The translations under genes and the position numbers were made by a program. A stretch of 64,000 nt of DNA from contig NZ_JBBIFX010000003.1 in assembly GCF_037543845.1 (NCBI RefSeq), forward strand, positions 248,001-312,000, in the 5' to 3' direction. Each line of letters opens with the position of its first letter. Within the stretch, counting starts at the first letter, position 1. A model generated the notes under the pieces. The model worked only from the letters and a program-made list of their open reading frames with translations. It made no database searches and was not told where the DNA came from. Shown here in pieces: positions 7,908 to 15,829 of this stretch. This DNA comes from Gymnodinialimonas ulvae. GTDB taxonomy: Bacteria; Pseudomonadota; Alphaproteobacteria; Rhodobacterales; Rhodobacteraceae.

Positions 7908-9326
7908 TCAGGGGCGACCAAACTTCTGTACGAACCGCACGACCGTCTTGACCGTCTTGCTTTCGAACAACTTGGGGGAGAAATAAGCGCTCGCGACGCG
8001 TTTGTTAATCTCTCCGAGCGTCGGGTAGGGCGCAATCATGCCCGCCACCGCACTCATCTTCATCTTGCTGGCGATGGCAAGCGACCAGATTTGGATCAAT
8101 TCACCGGCCTGTGGTCCAACAATCGTTGCGCCGACGGGCTTGCCCTTGACCACCATGACCTTCGCAAAGCCCCGGGTCTGGCCCGTGGCGATGCCGCGAT
8201 CGTTGTGGTGGAATTCCGCCTTTGCCACGAACACCTTGTCGCCGTGCTGCGCCTTGGCCTGCGCTTCGGTCTGGCCGACCTGTGCAATTTCGGGCGCGGT
8301 ATACGTGGCCCAGGGGATGTGATCAGTGCGCGCCTTTGCGGGCAGGCCAAACAACATCGGGCGGATGATCACACCGGCATGGTAGCCCGCGACATGGGTG
8401 AACTGATATCCTCCGGCCACGTCGCCCACGGCATAGACCCGCTTGTTGGTGGACCGCAGGCCCGCATCGACCGTGACGCCGCGCCGATCGTAATCGACCT
8501 TCGCCTTTTCGAGGTCCAGCTTGTCGACATTCACCTGCCGACCGACCGCCACCAGAAGATGCGTGCCCTCGAAGCTCTGCCCATCTTCGGTTTCGACCTT
8601 GATCGCGCCCTCGGTGCCGCTGATCTGGCTGGCCTTGGCACCTTCGACAATCGCAATGCCCTCGGCGCGCAGGGTCTCAAGAACGATGGCTGCGGCCTCC
8701 GGGTCATCCTTGCCCATCGCCTTGTCGCCTTCCAGCACGGTTACCTGACTGCCCAGTCGTTGATGCGCTTGCGCCATTTCAAGCCCGATGGGGCCGCCGC
8801 CGATCACGATCAGATGCCCAGGACGCTCACGCAGATCGAAAATCGTCTCGTTGGTGTGGTGCGGCACACCGTCCAGGCCGGGGATGGGCGGCACAAACGG
8901 GCGCGATCCGGTGGCTATCACAAAGCGACGCGCCGTGATGGTGTCGTCGCCCGCTTGAACCTCGGTCTCAGAGATAAACCGCCCGAACTCGCGGATCACA
9001 TGGACCCCGAGGCCCTCGAAACGGTCCTGACTGTCGGCCGGCGCAATCTCGGCGATCACGCCATGCACATGGTCCTTCGCGGCGGCGTAGTCGGCAGCCG
9101 AAGGGTGACCCGCGACGCCGAACGCGGCCTGTTCGGTTTCATGGGCCTTGTGCCCGGCCGCCAGCAGCGCCTTTGACGGAACGCAGCCGTAGTTCAGGCA
9201 ATCACCGCCCATTTTGTGGCCTTCCAGAAGCACAACCTTGGCGCCCATCTGGACCGCGCCCGCAGCAACGGATAGCCCGCCAGAGCCGGCGCCAATGACG
9301 CAGATGTCCGTTTCAATCGCGGCCAT
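7908..9326 (-). CDS. FAD-dependent pyridine nucleotide-disulfide oxidoreductase
   Basis: A 472-residue member of the dihydrolipoamide dehydrogenase / mercuric reductase family. The FAD-binding start is DICVIGAGSGGLSVAAGA; the redox disulfide is GGDCLNYGCVPSK (Cys43, Cys48); the NAD(P)-binding motif is VIGGGPIGLEMAQ; VYAVGDVAGG is the second FAD motif. The C-terminal dimer domain lacks the HAHPTLSE motif that carries the catalytic His-Glu of lipoamide dehydrogenase; instead it reads MIAPYPTLGEINKR, as in mercuric-reductase-like and soluble quinone-type relatives. It lies 4 bp after a TVP38-type membrane gene, a widely seen pairing. The substrate is unknown. Confidence 0.9.
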   Translation of the reverse strand: MAAIETDICVIGAGSGGLSVAAGAVQMGAKVVLLEGHKMGGDCLNYGCVPSKALLAAGHKAHETEQAAFGVAGHPSAADYAAAKDHVHGVIAEIAPADSQDRFEGLGVHVIREFGRFISETEVQAGDDTITARRFVIATGSRPFVPPIPGLDGVPHHTNETIFDLRERPGHLIVIGGGPIGLEMAQAHQRLGSQVTVLEGDKAMGKDDPEAAAIVLETLRAEGIAIVEGAKASQISGTEGAIKVETEDGQSFEGTHLLVAVGRQVNVDKLDLEKAKVDYDRRGVTVDAGLRSTNKRVYAVGDVAGGYQFTHVAGYHAGVIIRPMLFGLPAKARTDHIPWATYTAPEIAQVGQTEAQAKAQHGDKVFVAKAEFHHNDRGIATGQTRGFAKVMVVKGKPVGATIVGPQAGELIQIWSLAIASKMKMSAVAGMIAPYPTLGEINKRVASAYFSPKLFESKTVKTVVRFVQKFGRP

Positions 9327-9330
9327 GGGA

Positions 9331-10065
9331 TCAAACCCCTTTCTTGCCGCGGATGGCTTTCAGCGCGACGGGCAGAGCGGCCAACGCACACAGGCCAAGG
9401 ATCGGCAAAAGCACATGCGGCTCGAAAATGATGCCGAGGTTGGGCGTCTCACCGCGTGCGAACACGTCGCCAAGACCTGCCCCTACGGATGTATAGACCA
9501 CCGCACCGGGCATGATACCCAGAAACGTGGTGATCATGTAGCGGCGCAGCGGCACCTCGAACAACGCGGGCAAGACATTGGCCACAAAGAACGGCACCGC
9601 AGGCACAAGGCGCAAAAGGAACAGGGCGGACCACTGGTTCTCGTCAATCGCATCCTTGAACCGCTTGGTGATGCCTTCCGAACCTTCCAGCCGCGCGCCG
9701 ATCCGGGCGCCGAAACTGGTCTGGGCCGCAAGAAAAATCGCCGTTGCACCGATCGTGGCGCCGGTGATGTTGTAAAGCGCGCCGGGGAATGTCGCGAACA
9801 GGAAACCACCGGTCAGTGTCGCAATCGTCGCGCCCGGAAGCGAGAAGGCCACGATCAGCGCATAGGCCACCACAAAAATACCAACCGTCAGCAGGTAATT
9901 CGCATCGCGGAAGGCGATCAGCGCCTCGCGATTGTCGGCCAATGCCTGAAAGCTCAGGTAATCGCGGAAGAAGTAATACCCCACGCCCGCGCCAATAAGC
10001 ACAGCAACAAGCGGCACATAGCGGCCAAGTCCCGAGATTTGCATTTGTGGCACGCTGTCCGACAT
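9331..10065 (-). CDS. TVP38/TMEM64 (VTT domain) membrane protein
   Basis: A 244-residue inner-membrane protein with about five hydrophobic segments. The VTT-domain signature is visible as SLPGATIATLTGGFLFATFPGALYNITGATIGATAIFLAA, followed by FLLRLVPAVPFFVANVLPALFEVPLRRYMITTFLGIMPGAVVYTSVGAG. VTT proteins are related to DedA transporters and lipid scramblases. The ATG at 10065 was chosen (MSDSVPQMQISGLGRYVPLV); a longer reading to 10203 adds a cysteine-rich, non-hydrophobic leader that looks spurious. It forms a leftward unit with the flavoprotein and probably the histidine kinase. Confidence 0.88.
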   Translation of the reverse strand: MSDSVPQMQISGLGRYVPLVAVLIGAGVGYYFFRDYLSFQALADNREALIAFRDANYLLTVGIFVVAYALIVAFSLPGATIATLTGGFLFATFPGALYNITGATIGATAIFLAAQTSFGARIGARLEGSEGITKRFKDAIDENQWSALFLLRLVPAVPFFVANVLPALFEVPLRRYMITTFLGIMPGAVVYTSVGAGLGDVFARGETPNLGIIFEPHVLLPILGLCALAALPVALKAIRGKKGV

Positions 10066-10238
10066 GTCGATGGTTCCTTGTCCCATGAGTTGCACGCTTG
10101 ATGCGACATTGCACGCAACGGCGATATCCCTCCTCACGCGGCAGTGATGGCCCGTGACGCGAAGCTGGGTTTTCGTGACCTTCTCGGCGCATTCCAGTAA
10201 CAACCCGGCATGTGATGTTTCAGTTCCCGGGGGGCGAG

Positions 10239-10742
10239 GTGGAAAAGATTCTGGTCAGTGCCTGCCTTCTGGGCGCGCCTGTGCGCTACGATGGACGGGC
10301 CAAGACGCTGGATGATGTGCTCTTGAGCACCTGGAGGGCCGAGGGTCGATTGATCAGCCTCTGCCCCGAGATCGCCGCAGGTCTGCCCACCCCGCGCGCG
10401 CCTGCCGAGATTGCGCCAGGCGCCACCGCCGACGATGTTCTGCGCGGGCGCCGGTCGATCTATGATTGCGATGGCGTGGATATGACGGCCGATTTCATCA
10501 ACGGTGCCGCCCTTGCCCTGCAGGTCGCGCAGGACCATTCCTGTCGCTTTGCGCTTCTGACCGATGGCAGCCCGTCCTGCGGGTCCACCCGCGTCTATTC
10601 CGGCGATTTCAACGGCCAGTCGCATGCTGGCGAAGGCGTCGTCGCTGCGCGCCTCCGGGCTGCGGGCGTGCGTGTCTTTGCGCAGCACCAGATCAGCGCC
10701 CTGGCCCGCGCCCTCGAAGACGCGGAAAATTCCGCATCTTAA
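10239..10742 (+). CDS. DUF523 family protein
   Basis: A 167-residue protein beginning (V/M)EKILVSACLLGAPVRYDGRAK, the DUF523 signature. Conserved cysteine motifs follow: SLCPE, LTDGSPSCGS and RVYSGDF. The family function is not established; the cysteines suggest an Fe-S or metal site. The GTG at 10239 is preceded by GGGGGGCGAG and matches the family start; ATGs at 10212/10215 would add nine or eight extra residues. It is transcribed away from the TVP38 gene and toward rpmH. Confidence 0.85.
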   Translation: MEKILVSACLLGAPVRYDGRAKTLDDVLLSTWRAEGRLISLCPEIAAGLPTPRAPAEIAPGATADDVLRGRRSIYDCDGVDMTADFINGAALALQVAQDHSCRFALLTDGSPSCGSTRVYSGDFNGQSHAGEGVVAARLRAAGVRVFAQHQISALARALEDAENSAS

Positions 10743-10755
10743 GCGCTGTGCTTTG

Positions 10756-10784
10756 TTGACTCCGCCCCGACCATTGCCTATTGG
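10756..10784 (+). promoter_or_regulatory. Promoter of rpmH-rnpA-yidD
   Basis: TTGACT (10756-10761), a 17-bp spacer, and TATTGG (10779-10784). It lies 14 bp after the DUF523 stop and about 78 bp before the rpmH start. Spacing and -35 match the ribosomal-gene promoters elsewhere in this window. Confidence 0.65.
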
Positions 10785-10861
10785 CGGGGCTTCAAACGTT
10801 TTCACGCCGTTCGAGGGCCGCATCCGGCGCCCTCCGGCCCCAACACTTCGGAGCGAGACCC

Positions 10862-10999
10862 ATGTCCAAACGCACGTTCCAGCCGTCGAACCTCGTACGC
10901 AAGCGTCGTCACGGGTTCCGTGCGCGCATGGCCACGAAAGCCGGCCGCAAGATCCTGAACGCCCGCCGCGCTCGCGGCCGGAAGTCGCTCAGCGCCTGA
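10862..10999 (+). CDS. rpmH: 50S ribosomal protein L34
   Basis: A 45-residue, arginine/lysine-rich protein, [23 protein letters not shown]..., which is a textbook L34. It is followed after 10 bp by rnpA, the usual arrangement near the chromosome origin in many bacteria, although no dnaA or origin is visible here. The ATG at 10862 gives the standard family start. Confidence 0.97.
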
Positions 11000-11009
11000 T
11001 TGGCCTGAC

Positions 11010-11405
11010 ATGTCAGATGTGATGCCTCCGCCGAGCGCTGCCTCGCCGGAGGCTTTTTCTGTTGAAACGCTGCGCAAACGCGCCGATTTCCTGCGTGCCG
11101 CCTCCGCCCGCCGCGTGCCCGCCCCCGCTTTTCTGCTGCAGGCGCGCGAACGCACACCTGACGAGCTTGCCAACACGAAAACCGGCATCCGCATCGGCTA
11201 CACCTGCTCCAAGAAGGTCGGCAATGCCGTCGCCCGCAACCGCGCCAAACGCCGCCTGCGCGAGATCGCCCGGGCGATCCTGCCCACCCATGGCAAGCCC
11301 GGCTGGGATTACGTTTTGATCGGCCGCCGCGACGCCACGGCAACGCGCCCCTTTACCGAGCTTCAGGCAGACCTCGTCCGCGCACTGCGCAAGGTGCACG
11401 GATGA
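11010..11405 (+). CDS. rnpA: Ribonuclease P protein component
   Basis: A 131-residue basic protein, the protein subunit of RNase P that helps the catalytic RNA process pre-tRNA 5' ends. The family motif is GYTCSKKVGNAVARNRAKRRLREIAR (residues about 64-89), with LRKRADFLRA at the N-terminus and WDYVLIGRRDA later. Its TGA overlaps the yidD ATG by four bases. Confidence 0.96.
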   Translation: MSDVMPPPSAASPEAFSVETLRKRADFLRAASARRVPAPAFLLQARERTPDELANTKTGIRIGYTCSKKVGNAVARNRAKRRLREIARAILPTHGKPGWDYVLIGRRDATATRPFTELQADLVRALRKVHG

Positions 11406-11623
11406 GCCCGCTGGCATTTGTCATCTCGCTGCCGATCCGCCTCTACCGCGCCGCGATCAGCCCCTGGCTCGGCTCCAACTGCCGCTTCCACCCAACCTGC
11501 TCCACCTATGCGATGGAGGCCCTGCGCAAACACGGCGCGATCAAAGGCACATGGCTCGCCGCCCGCCGCATTGCCCGCTGCCACCCCTGGGGCGGCTCGG
11601 GCATCGACAACGTGCCGGATTGA
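11402..11623 (+). CDS. yidD: Membrane protein insertion efficiency factor YidD
   Basis: A 73-residue protein with the YidD pattern RLYRAAISPWLGSNCRFHPTCSTYAMEAL and RIARCHPWGGSGID, including the three conserved cysteines. It is thought to assist YidC-dependent membrane insertion. It overlaps rnpA by ATGA. In most genomes yidC follows directly, but here about 4.2 kb of other genes intervene. Confidence 0.95.
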   Translation: MSPLAFVISLPIRLYRAAISPWLGSNCRFHPTCSTYAMEALRKHGAIKGTWLAARRIARCHPWGGSGIDNVPD

Positions 11624-11631
11624 TCGGCATC

Positions 11632-12519
11632 TCACGGGATCAACGCATGATCCGGCGGGCTGGGGGCAACGCCGCGTTTGTCCGATGGCTTGCCCTGCAG
11701 CGTCAGCGACAAATCCCTCAAGAACGATTGATCGGCAAAGTAGAACCGGTGACTGGCGTTGGTTAAGGTCATGCCACTGTTGACGAAATCCCAATAACGG
11801 CTGGTGCAATCCACATCCGTGAAGCCGTTCGCCGTTGGGTGCGGCAATCCCGTCTTGCCAATCCGCGATCCGACCCGCTTGATCAGCGCCGCCAGACCAA
11901 GAGGACCATCCTCGATATTGTAGTAATTTGTGAAATGGCTCGACCATGCGCCGAACAATTCACTCGATCCTTGTCCGGGCACGAACCCATCCCGGCGCAC
12001 GTCCCCGGCAAAGGTACAAATACGATCGAAAGGCCGCCCGCCCAACCCGTTCAGACAGGTTTTCAACGCATAAGCCCCCATGGAATGGCAAATCGCGTGC
12101 ACCCTCTGCTGACCCGGAAGTTCACGGATCGGTTCCGCCCCATCGTCATAGATAGAGCGTGCCGTGCGCCGCACCTTGTCGTGATCCTCGATATACTTCT
12201 TGAGCGGCCCGCCCTGCCCCGTGGGCCATGCAAATCCAACGACGTCGCCCTTGAACCCATGCGCCTTCAAACCGGCCTTCAGCTTGCGCAGCGACCACAA
12301 CATCCGCGTGACCGGGGTGTTGAACCCGTGAACGAAAATCGCCACGCCATGCGGACCAATCTGCGGCTTCAACATGTCCAGCCACATCGCCTGATCGACC
12401 GGCGTGACCGCATTGCGGCCCTCATGCTTCAAAACGAAATAACTGCTATGCGGCGCGACATCGTTGCCAAACGTTCCCTTTGCGGCGTTGAACGGGCGGC
12501 GCGTAAAAAAGAAATGCAT
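11632..12519 (-). CDS. Alpha/beta hydrolase (DUF900-like)
   Basis: A 295-residue protein with an alpha/beta-hydrolase fold: the strand-loop VAIFVHGFNTPVTR near residue 60, GDVVGFAWPTGQGG, and the nucleophile elbow HAICHSMGAYAL with serine in the G/C-x-S-x-G position (CHSMG). This resembles the DUF900 group of predicted serine hydrolases. The ATG at 12519 is preceded by AAGAGGAG. No signal peptide is visible, so it is probably cytoplasmic. It lies opposite to the yidD-yidC direction. The substrate is unknown. Confidence 0.78.
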   Translation of the reverse strand: MHFFFTRRPFNAAKGTFGNDVAPHSSYFVLKHEGRNAVTPVDQAMWLDMLKPQIGPHGVAIFVHGFNTPVTRMLWSLRKLKAGLKAHGFKGDVVGFAWPTGQGGPLKKYIEDHDKVRRTARSIYDDGAEPIRELPGQQRVHAICHSMGAYALKTCLNGLGGRPFDRICTFAGDVRRDGFVPGQGSSELFGAWSSHFTNYYNIEDGPLGLAALIKRVGSRIGKTGLPHPTANGFTDVDCTSRYWDFVNSGMTLTNASHRFYFADQSFLRDLSLTLQGKPSDKRGVAPSPPDHALIP

Positions 12520-12591
12520 CGAAAAACTCCTCTTAAAAAAGAAGCTCAGTCTACCGCATCTCCATCCATTCCCAAAATCGTCGCCAAAACC

Positions 12592-13122
12592 TCAATGCCG
12601 CTCGAATGTGATGATCACTTCGCCAATCGGCACCCCGAACCGGCTCATGTAGGCGCGGTTCAGCAAACGGTCGTCGGTCAACAGCCACATCCAGTCGTCA
12701 AACGTCACCCTCAGCGTCTCGTTGCCCGGGATCGGCAGATCGATGGTGTATTGCCAGTTGAACGCATCGCCGCGCTCCTGTCCCGTCGCGGTGCCGATCA
12801 CGCCGGGGGCGGTGCCCTGCCACGTATCGGGCGAGGTCTGGCGCAGGGTCCAGATCCGTTGCTCCGTTGATCCGTCTTCATAGACGAAATCTTCCACCAG
12901 CCGCAGCGTCTCGCCGTCCCAGCTGCCTTCGATCTCGACGACAAACCGCCGGCGCACCTCGCCGAAGACATCCTGAAACTGCCCGTGGGCGGTCAGGTTT
13001 CCGTCAAAGAACTCCTCAAGGTGCAACACCCGATCGCTCAACGGCGGATCGGTCAGGGACGGGCGGCCACAGGCGGCAAGTGCCACCAGACCAAGGATCA
13101 GAAACAGTCGCTTTATCTTCAT
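12592..13122 (-). CDS. DUF3833 lipoprotein
   Basis: A 176-residue predicted lipoprotein. The N-terminus MKIKRLFLILGLVALAACGR is a type II signal peptide with lipobox ALAAC (Cys18). The body matches DUF3833: LEEFFDGNLTAHGQFQDVFG, GSWDGETLRLVEDFVYEDG, WQGTAPGVIGTATG and NETLRVTFDDWMWLLTDD. The function is unknown; its lipocalin-like pattern suggests an envelope role. It is divergent from ttcA with a 76-bp gap. Confidence 0.85.
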   Translation of the reverse strand: MKIKRLFLILGLVALAACGRPSLTDPPLSDRVLHLEEFFDGNLTAHGQFQDVFGEVRRRFVVEIEGSWDGETLRLVEDFVYEDGSTEQRIWTLRQTSPDTWQGTAPGVIGTATGQERGDAFNWQYTIDLPIPGNETLRVTFDDWMWLLTDDRLLNRAYMSRFGVPIGEVIITFERH

Positions 13123-13198
13123 GGTCCGGCACCTAATGCGGCGCGCCGAGGGGGCAAGTCACCTTGACGCTGGCCACCTCCGCCGCATAGCTGCATCC

Positions 13199-14062
13199 AT
13201 GCTCGATTCAGATACCGATGACATTCATCCGCTCTTTCACGGCGCCCCCGCAACAACGGAATTCAAGAAGCTGCGCAAGCGGTTGATCCGCGACACCCGT
13301 GAAGCGATCGAGCGCTACGCCATGGTGCGCAAACAGGACCGCTGGCTTGTCTGCCTGTCCGGCGGCAAGGACAGCTATACGTTGCTCGCCGTCCTGACCG
13401 AGCTGCAATGGCGCGGGCTTCTGCCGGTCGACATCCTCGCCTGCAACCTCGATCAGGGACAGCCGGGCTTCCCTGCGACCGTGCTGCCGGAATTCCTCGA
13501 ACGCATGGGTGTGCCGCACCGGATCGAGTATCAGGACACCTATTCCATCGTGGTCGACAAGGTCCCTGCGGGCCGGACCTATTGTGCTTTGTGCTCACGG
13601 TTGCGGCGTGGCAATCTCTACCGCATCGCACGCGAGGAGGGGTGTTGCGCCGTTGTGCTTGGCCATCACCGCGATGACATTCTCGAGACCTTCTTTCTCA
13701 ACCTGTTTCACGGTGGAAAACTCGCAACCATGCCGCCGAAGCTCGTCAATGACGAGGGCGATCTAATGGTGCTGCGCCCGTTGGCCCATGTCGCCGAAGC
13801 CGATTGCGAACGGTTCGCCCGGGCGATGAACTACCCGATCATTCCCTGTGACCTGTGCGGCTCGCAAGACGGGCTGCAACGTCAGCAAATCAAGGGGATG
13901 CTCGATGAATGGGAAACGCGCAGCCCCGGTCGGCGCGGCAAGATGTTCTCGGCCCTGATGAACGCGCGGCCGTCGCACCTTCTGGATCCTGATCTGTTCA
14001 ATTTCGAGGGCCTTTCGCCGCGGTCCGGTGGCCCTGATCCTGACGGCGTACCGCGCCTTTAA
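13199..14062 (+). CDS. ttcA: tRNA 2-thiocytidine biosynthesis protein TtcA
   Basis: A 287-residue PP-loop ATPase that thiolates cytidine 32 of certain tRNAs with an Fe-S cluster. The PP-loop is LSGGKDS (53-59). The paired CxxC motifs are CALC (129, 132) and CDLC (217, 220), and GHHRDDILETFFLNLFHGG is diagnostic of TtcA. The ATG at 13199 (MLDSDTDDIHPLFHGAP) gives the family length; upstream in-frame starts overlap the divergent promoter region. tRNA-Arg(ACG), a known TtcA substrate class in enterics, is encoded nearby and has C at the first base of its anticodon loop (CTACGAA, position 32). Confidence 0.94.
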   Translation: MLDSDTDDIHPLFHGAPATTEFKKLRKRLIRDTREAIERYAMVRKQDRWLVCLSGGKDSYTLLAVLTELQWRGLLPVDILACNLDQGQPGFPATVLPEFLERMGVPHRIEYQDTYSIVVDKVPAGRTYCALCSRLRRGNLYRIAREEGCCAVVLGHHRDDILETFFLNLFHGGKLATMPPKLVNDEGDLMVLRPLAHVAEADCERFARAMNYPIIPCDLCGSQDGLQRQQIKGMLDEWETRSPGRRGKMFSALMNARPSHLLDPDLFNFEGLSPRSGGPDPDGVPRL

Positions 14063-14123
14063 CGTCGCTGAAACCTTCGCGCGCTAGGCCTGCACAAAAA
14101 CCGGCCTCAGCGGGAGAAGACCT

Positions 14124-15653
14124 ATGGCGCGACCACAGATCGCGATAACGCAGTGGATCGGCCAGCGCGCGCAATCGGGGCTTGGCCGGATCGAGGTGTT
14201 GGCGCTGTTTCCGTTGATCGTGCTGACCGCCGATTGGTTCGGGTTCGACAATATCGCGCTTGTAACCGCCGTGGGGCTCTCGGCTCTGCTGGCTTGCGCG
14301 GTGATCCTTCCCGCCCGGCGCACGGTTCCCGCCGCGAAGGCCGATACGCGCATTGGCAAGGCCGGCCTGCAAGAGGCGCTCGACGCTGTCACCGCCGCCG
14401 ATGGACGCGACACCGTCTGCCTGATGGTCGAAATTGACGCCTGGGCCGATATCATCAGCACCTGGGGGTTCGATGCCGCGCTCGGCATCGCGCAACGCAC
14501 CGAGGATCGGCTCAGGACGGCGCTTCGATCCGCCGATATCCTTTGCAAACTGGGGGACGCGCGATTCGGCATTGTCCTGGCCAGCATGCCCGCCGCGCGC
14601 CTCGGCATTCGCGACACGATCACCGAGCGCCTGTCTCAGGTCACGCAGGACCCATTGCCAGTGAACGGTGCGGTCCTCCGGATTAGTGTCGGGATCGGCC
14701 ATTCCTCCCTGCGCCGCCGCGCAGCGAACCCCGCCGACGCCACGCTGAAGGCCGCCGAAGCCGCCTTGACGGAGGCGCAATGTCACGGACCCGGCTCCAT
14801 ACGCGCCTATGCGGATGGCATGGGGCGCGCGCGCAGTGCCGCATCGCAATTGAGCACCGAGGTGGAAGATGCCCTGCAATCCGGCGCGATAGACATCTGG
14901 TATCAACCGCAGATCTGCGCCCAAACCGAGGCTGTCACCGGGGTTGCCGCCATCCCGTTCTGGGATCACCCCAAGCATGGGCGCCTGTCTCCCGCCGAGA
15001 TGGAGGCTGCCCTCAGAGCATCCGGCCAGATGGGGCAGCTCGGTCGCACCATGATCCACTGCGCCACCAAGGCGCTTGGCGGCTTCGATGCGGCCGGCGC
15101 CCGTGTCCCCGCTGTGTCGATCGGCCTGTCGCGGGACGATCTGCAGGATGCACAACTCATCGACACTTTGAACGCCGAAGCGGTCCGATATGGGCTCGCA
15201 CACAACCGCATTGCCATCGAAGTCACTGCCGAAACCATCGCACATAACGCCGACGATACAACCGTGGCCAATCTGGCAGCCCTGAAGGCCAACGGGCACC
15301 GGATTGATCTCACCACACCAAATTCCGCGGCCGTGCCCCTTCTGGCCCTGCAACGCTTCCGCGTGGATCGTCTCAAGATCGACCATGCCCTTGTCCTGGG
15401 CCTTCAAACCGACCCAAAGAAGGACCAAGCCTTGCGCGCCACGATCGCACTCGCGTCGGCCATGACCATGCAAACCATCGCAACCGGCGTCGAAACGCGC
15501 GACGAAACAGCCCATTTGGCGAGGCTCGGATGCGATCACGTGCAGGGCTTCGGCGTGGCACGCCCGATGCGCGCCGATCAGCTCGCCGACTGGGTGCGCG
15601 CGCGCGACGCGGCCGGCAAACCGATCCGCCTCGACGACCGGCGCATGGGCTGA
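14124..15653 (+). CDS. Degenerate GGDEF-EAL domain protein
   Basis: A 509-residue protein. Two hydrophobic stretches near residues 22-62 look like a membrane anchor. A GGDEF-like domain follows, but the signature is LGDARF instead of GGDEF. The EAL-like domain starts IWYQPQI; the EAL triplet position reads GVAAIPFW and the DDFG(T/A)G(Y/F)S loop reads DLTTPNSAA, so metal-binding acidic residues are missing, although LKIDHALV and ATGVET remain. It probably makes and degrades no c-di-GMP; it may bind nucleotides or partners instead. It lies between ttcA and yidC. Confidence 0.82.
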   Translation: MARPQIAITQWIGQRAQSGLGRIEVLALFPLIVLTADWFGFDNIALVTAVGLSALLACAVILPARRTVPAAKADTRIGKAGLQEALDAVTAADGRDTVCLMVEIDAWADIISTWGFDAALGIAQRTEDRLRTALRSADILCKLGDARFGIVLASMPAARLGIRDTITERLSQVTQDPLPVNGAVLRISVGIGHSSLRRRAANPADATLKAAEAALTEAQCHGPGSIRAYADGMGRARSAASQLSTEVEDALQSGAIDIWYQPQICAQTEAVTGVAAIPFWDHPKHGRLSPAEMEAALRASGQMGQLGRTMIHCATKALGGFDAAGARVPAVSIGLSRDDLQDAQLIDTLNAEAVRYGLAHNRIAIEVTAETIAHNADDTTVANLAALKANGHRIDLTTPNSAAVPLLALQRFRVDRLKIDHALVLGLQTDPKKDQALRATIALASAMTMQTIATGVETRDETAHLARLGCDHVQGFGVARPMRADQLADWVRARDAAGKPIRLDDRRMG

Positions 15654-15758
15654 CCCAACTGCGCCATTGAACCCGCATCACCGCGGCCCAAAGCCCCCCG
15701 CCGCGCCGATTTCGCCCCTTGACCTTCCGCCGCCCCTTCTGTTGAACCGCGTGGGATT

Positions 15759-15786
15759 GGCCCATTCCGTCTTGGATGGGCCCAAA
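15759..15786 (+). other. Hairpin upstream of yidC
   Basis: GGCCCAT (15759-15765) pairs with ATGGGCC (15776-15782) across a 10-nt loop and is followed by CAAAAG. It lies 105 bp after the GGDEF-EAL gene and 48 bp before yidC, so it could be a weak terminator or part of the yidC leader. Confidence 0.3.
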
Positions 15787-15829
15787 AGCCTTCTAAGTAA
15801 GGACAAACGCGCGGAGAGGTGTCGCCGAA

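Noticed and set aside
10743..10861. Replication origin or DnaA boxes near rpmH
   Set aside because: Although rpmH-rnpA often lies close to the origin, I saw no cluster of TTATCCACA-like boxes or AT-rich unwinding region here, and dnaA is not in the window.
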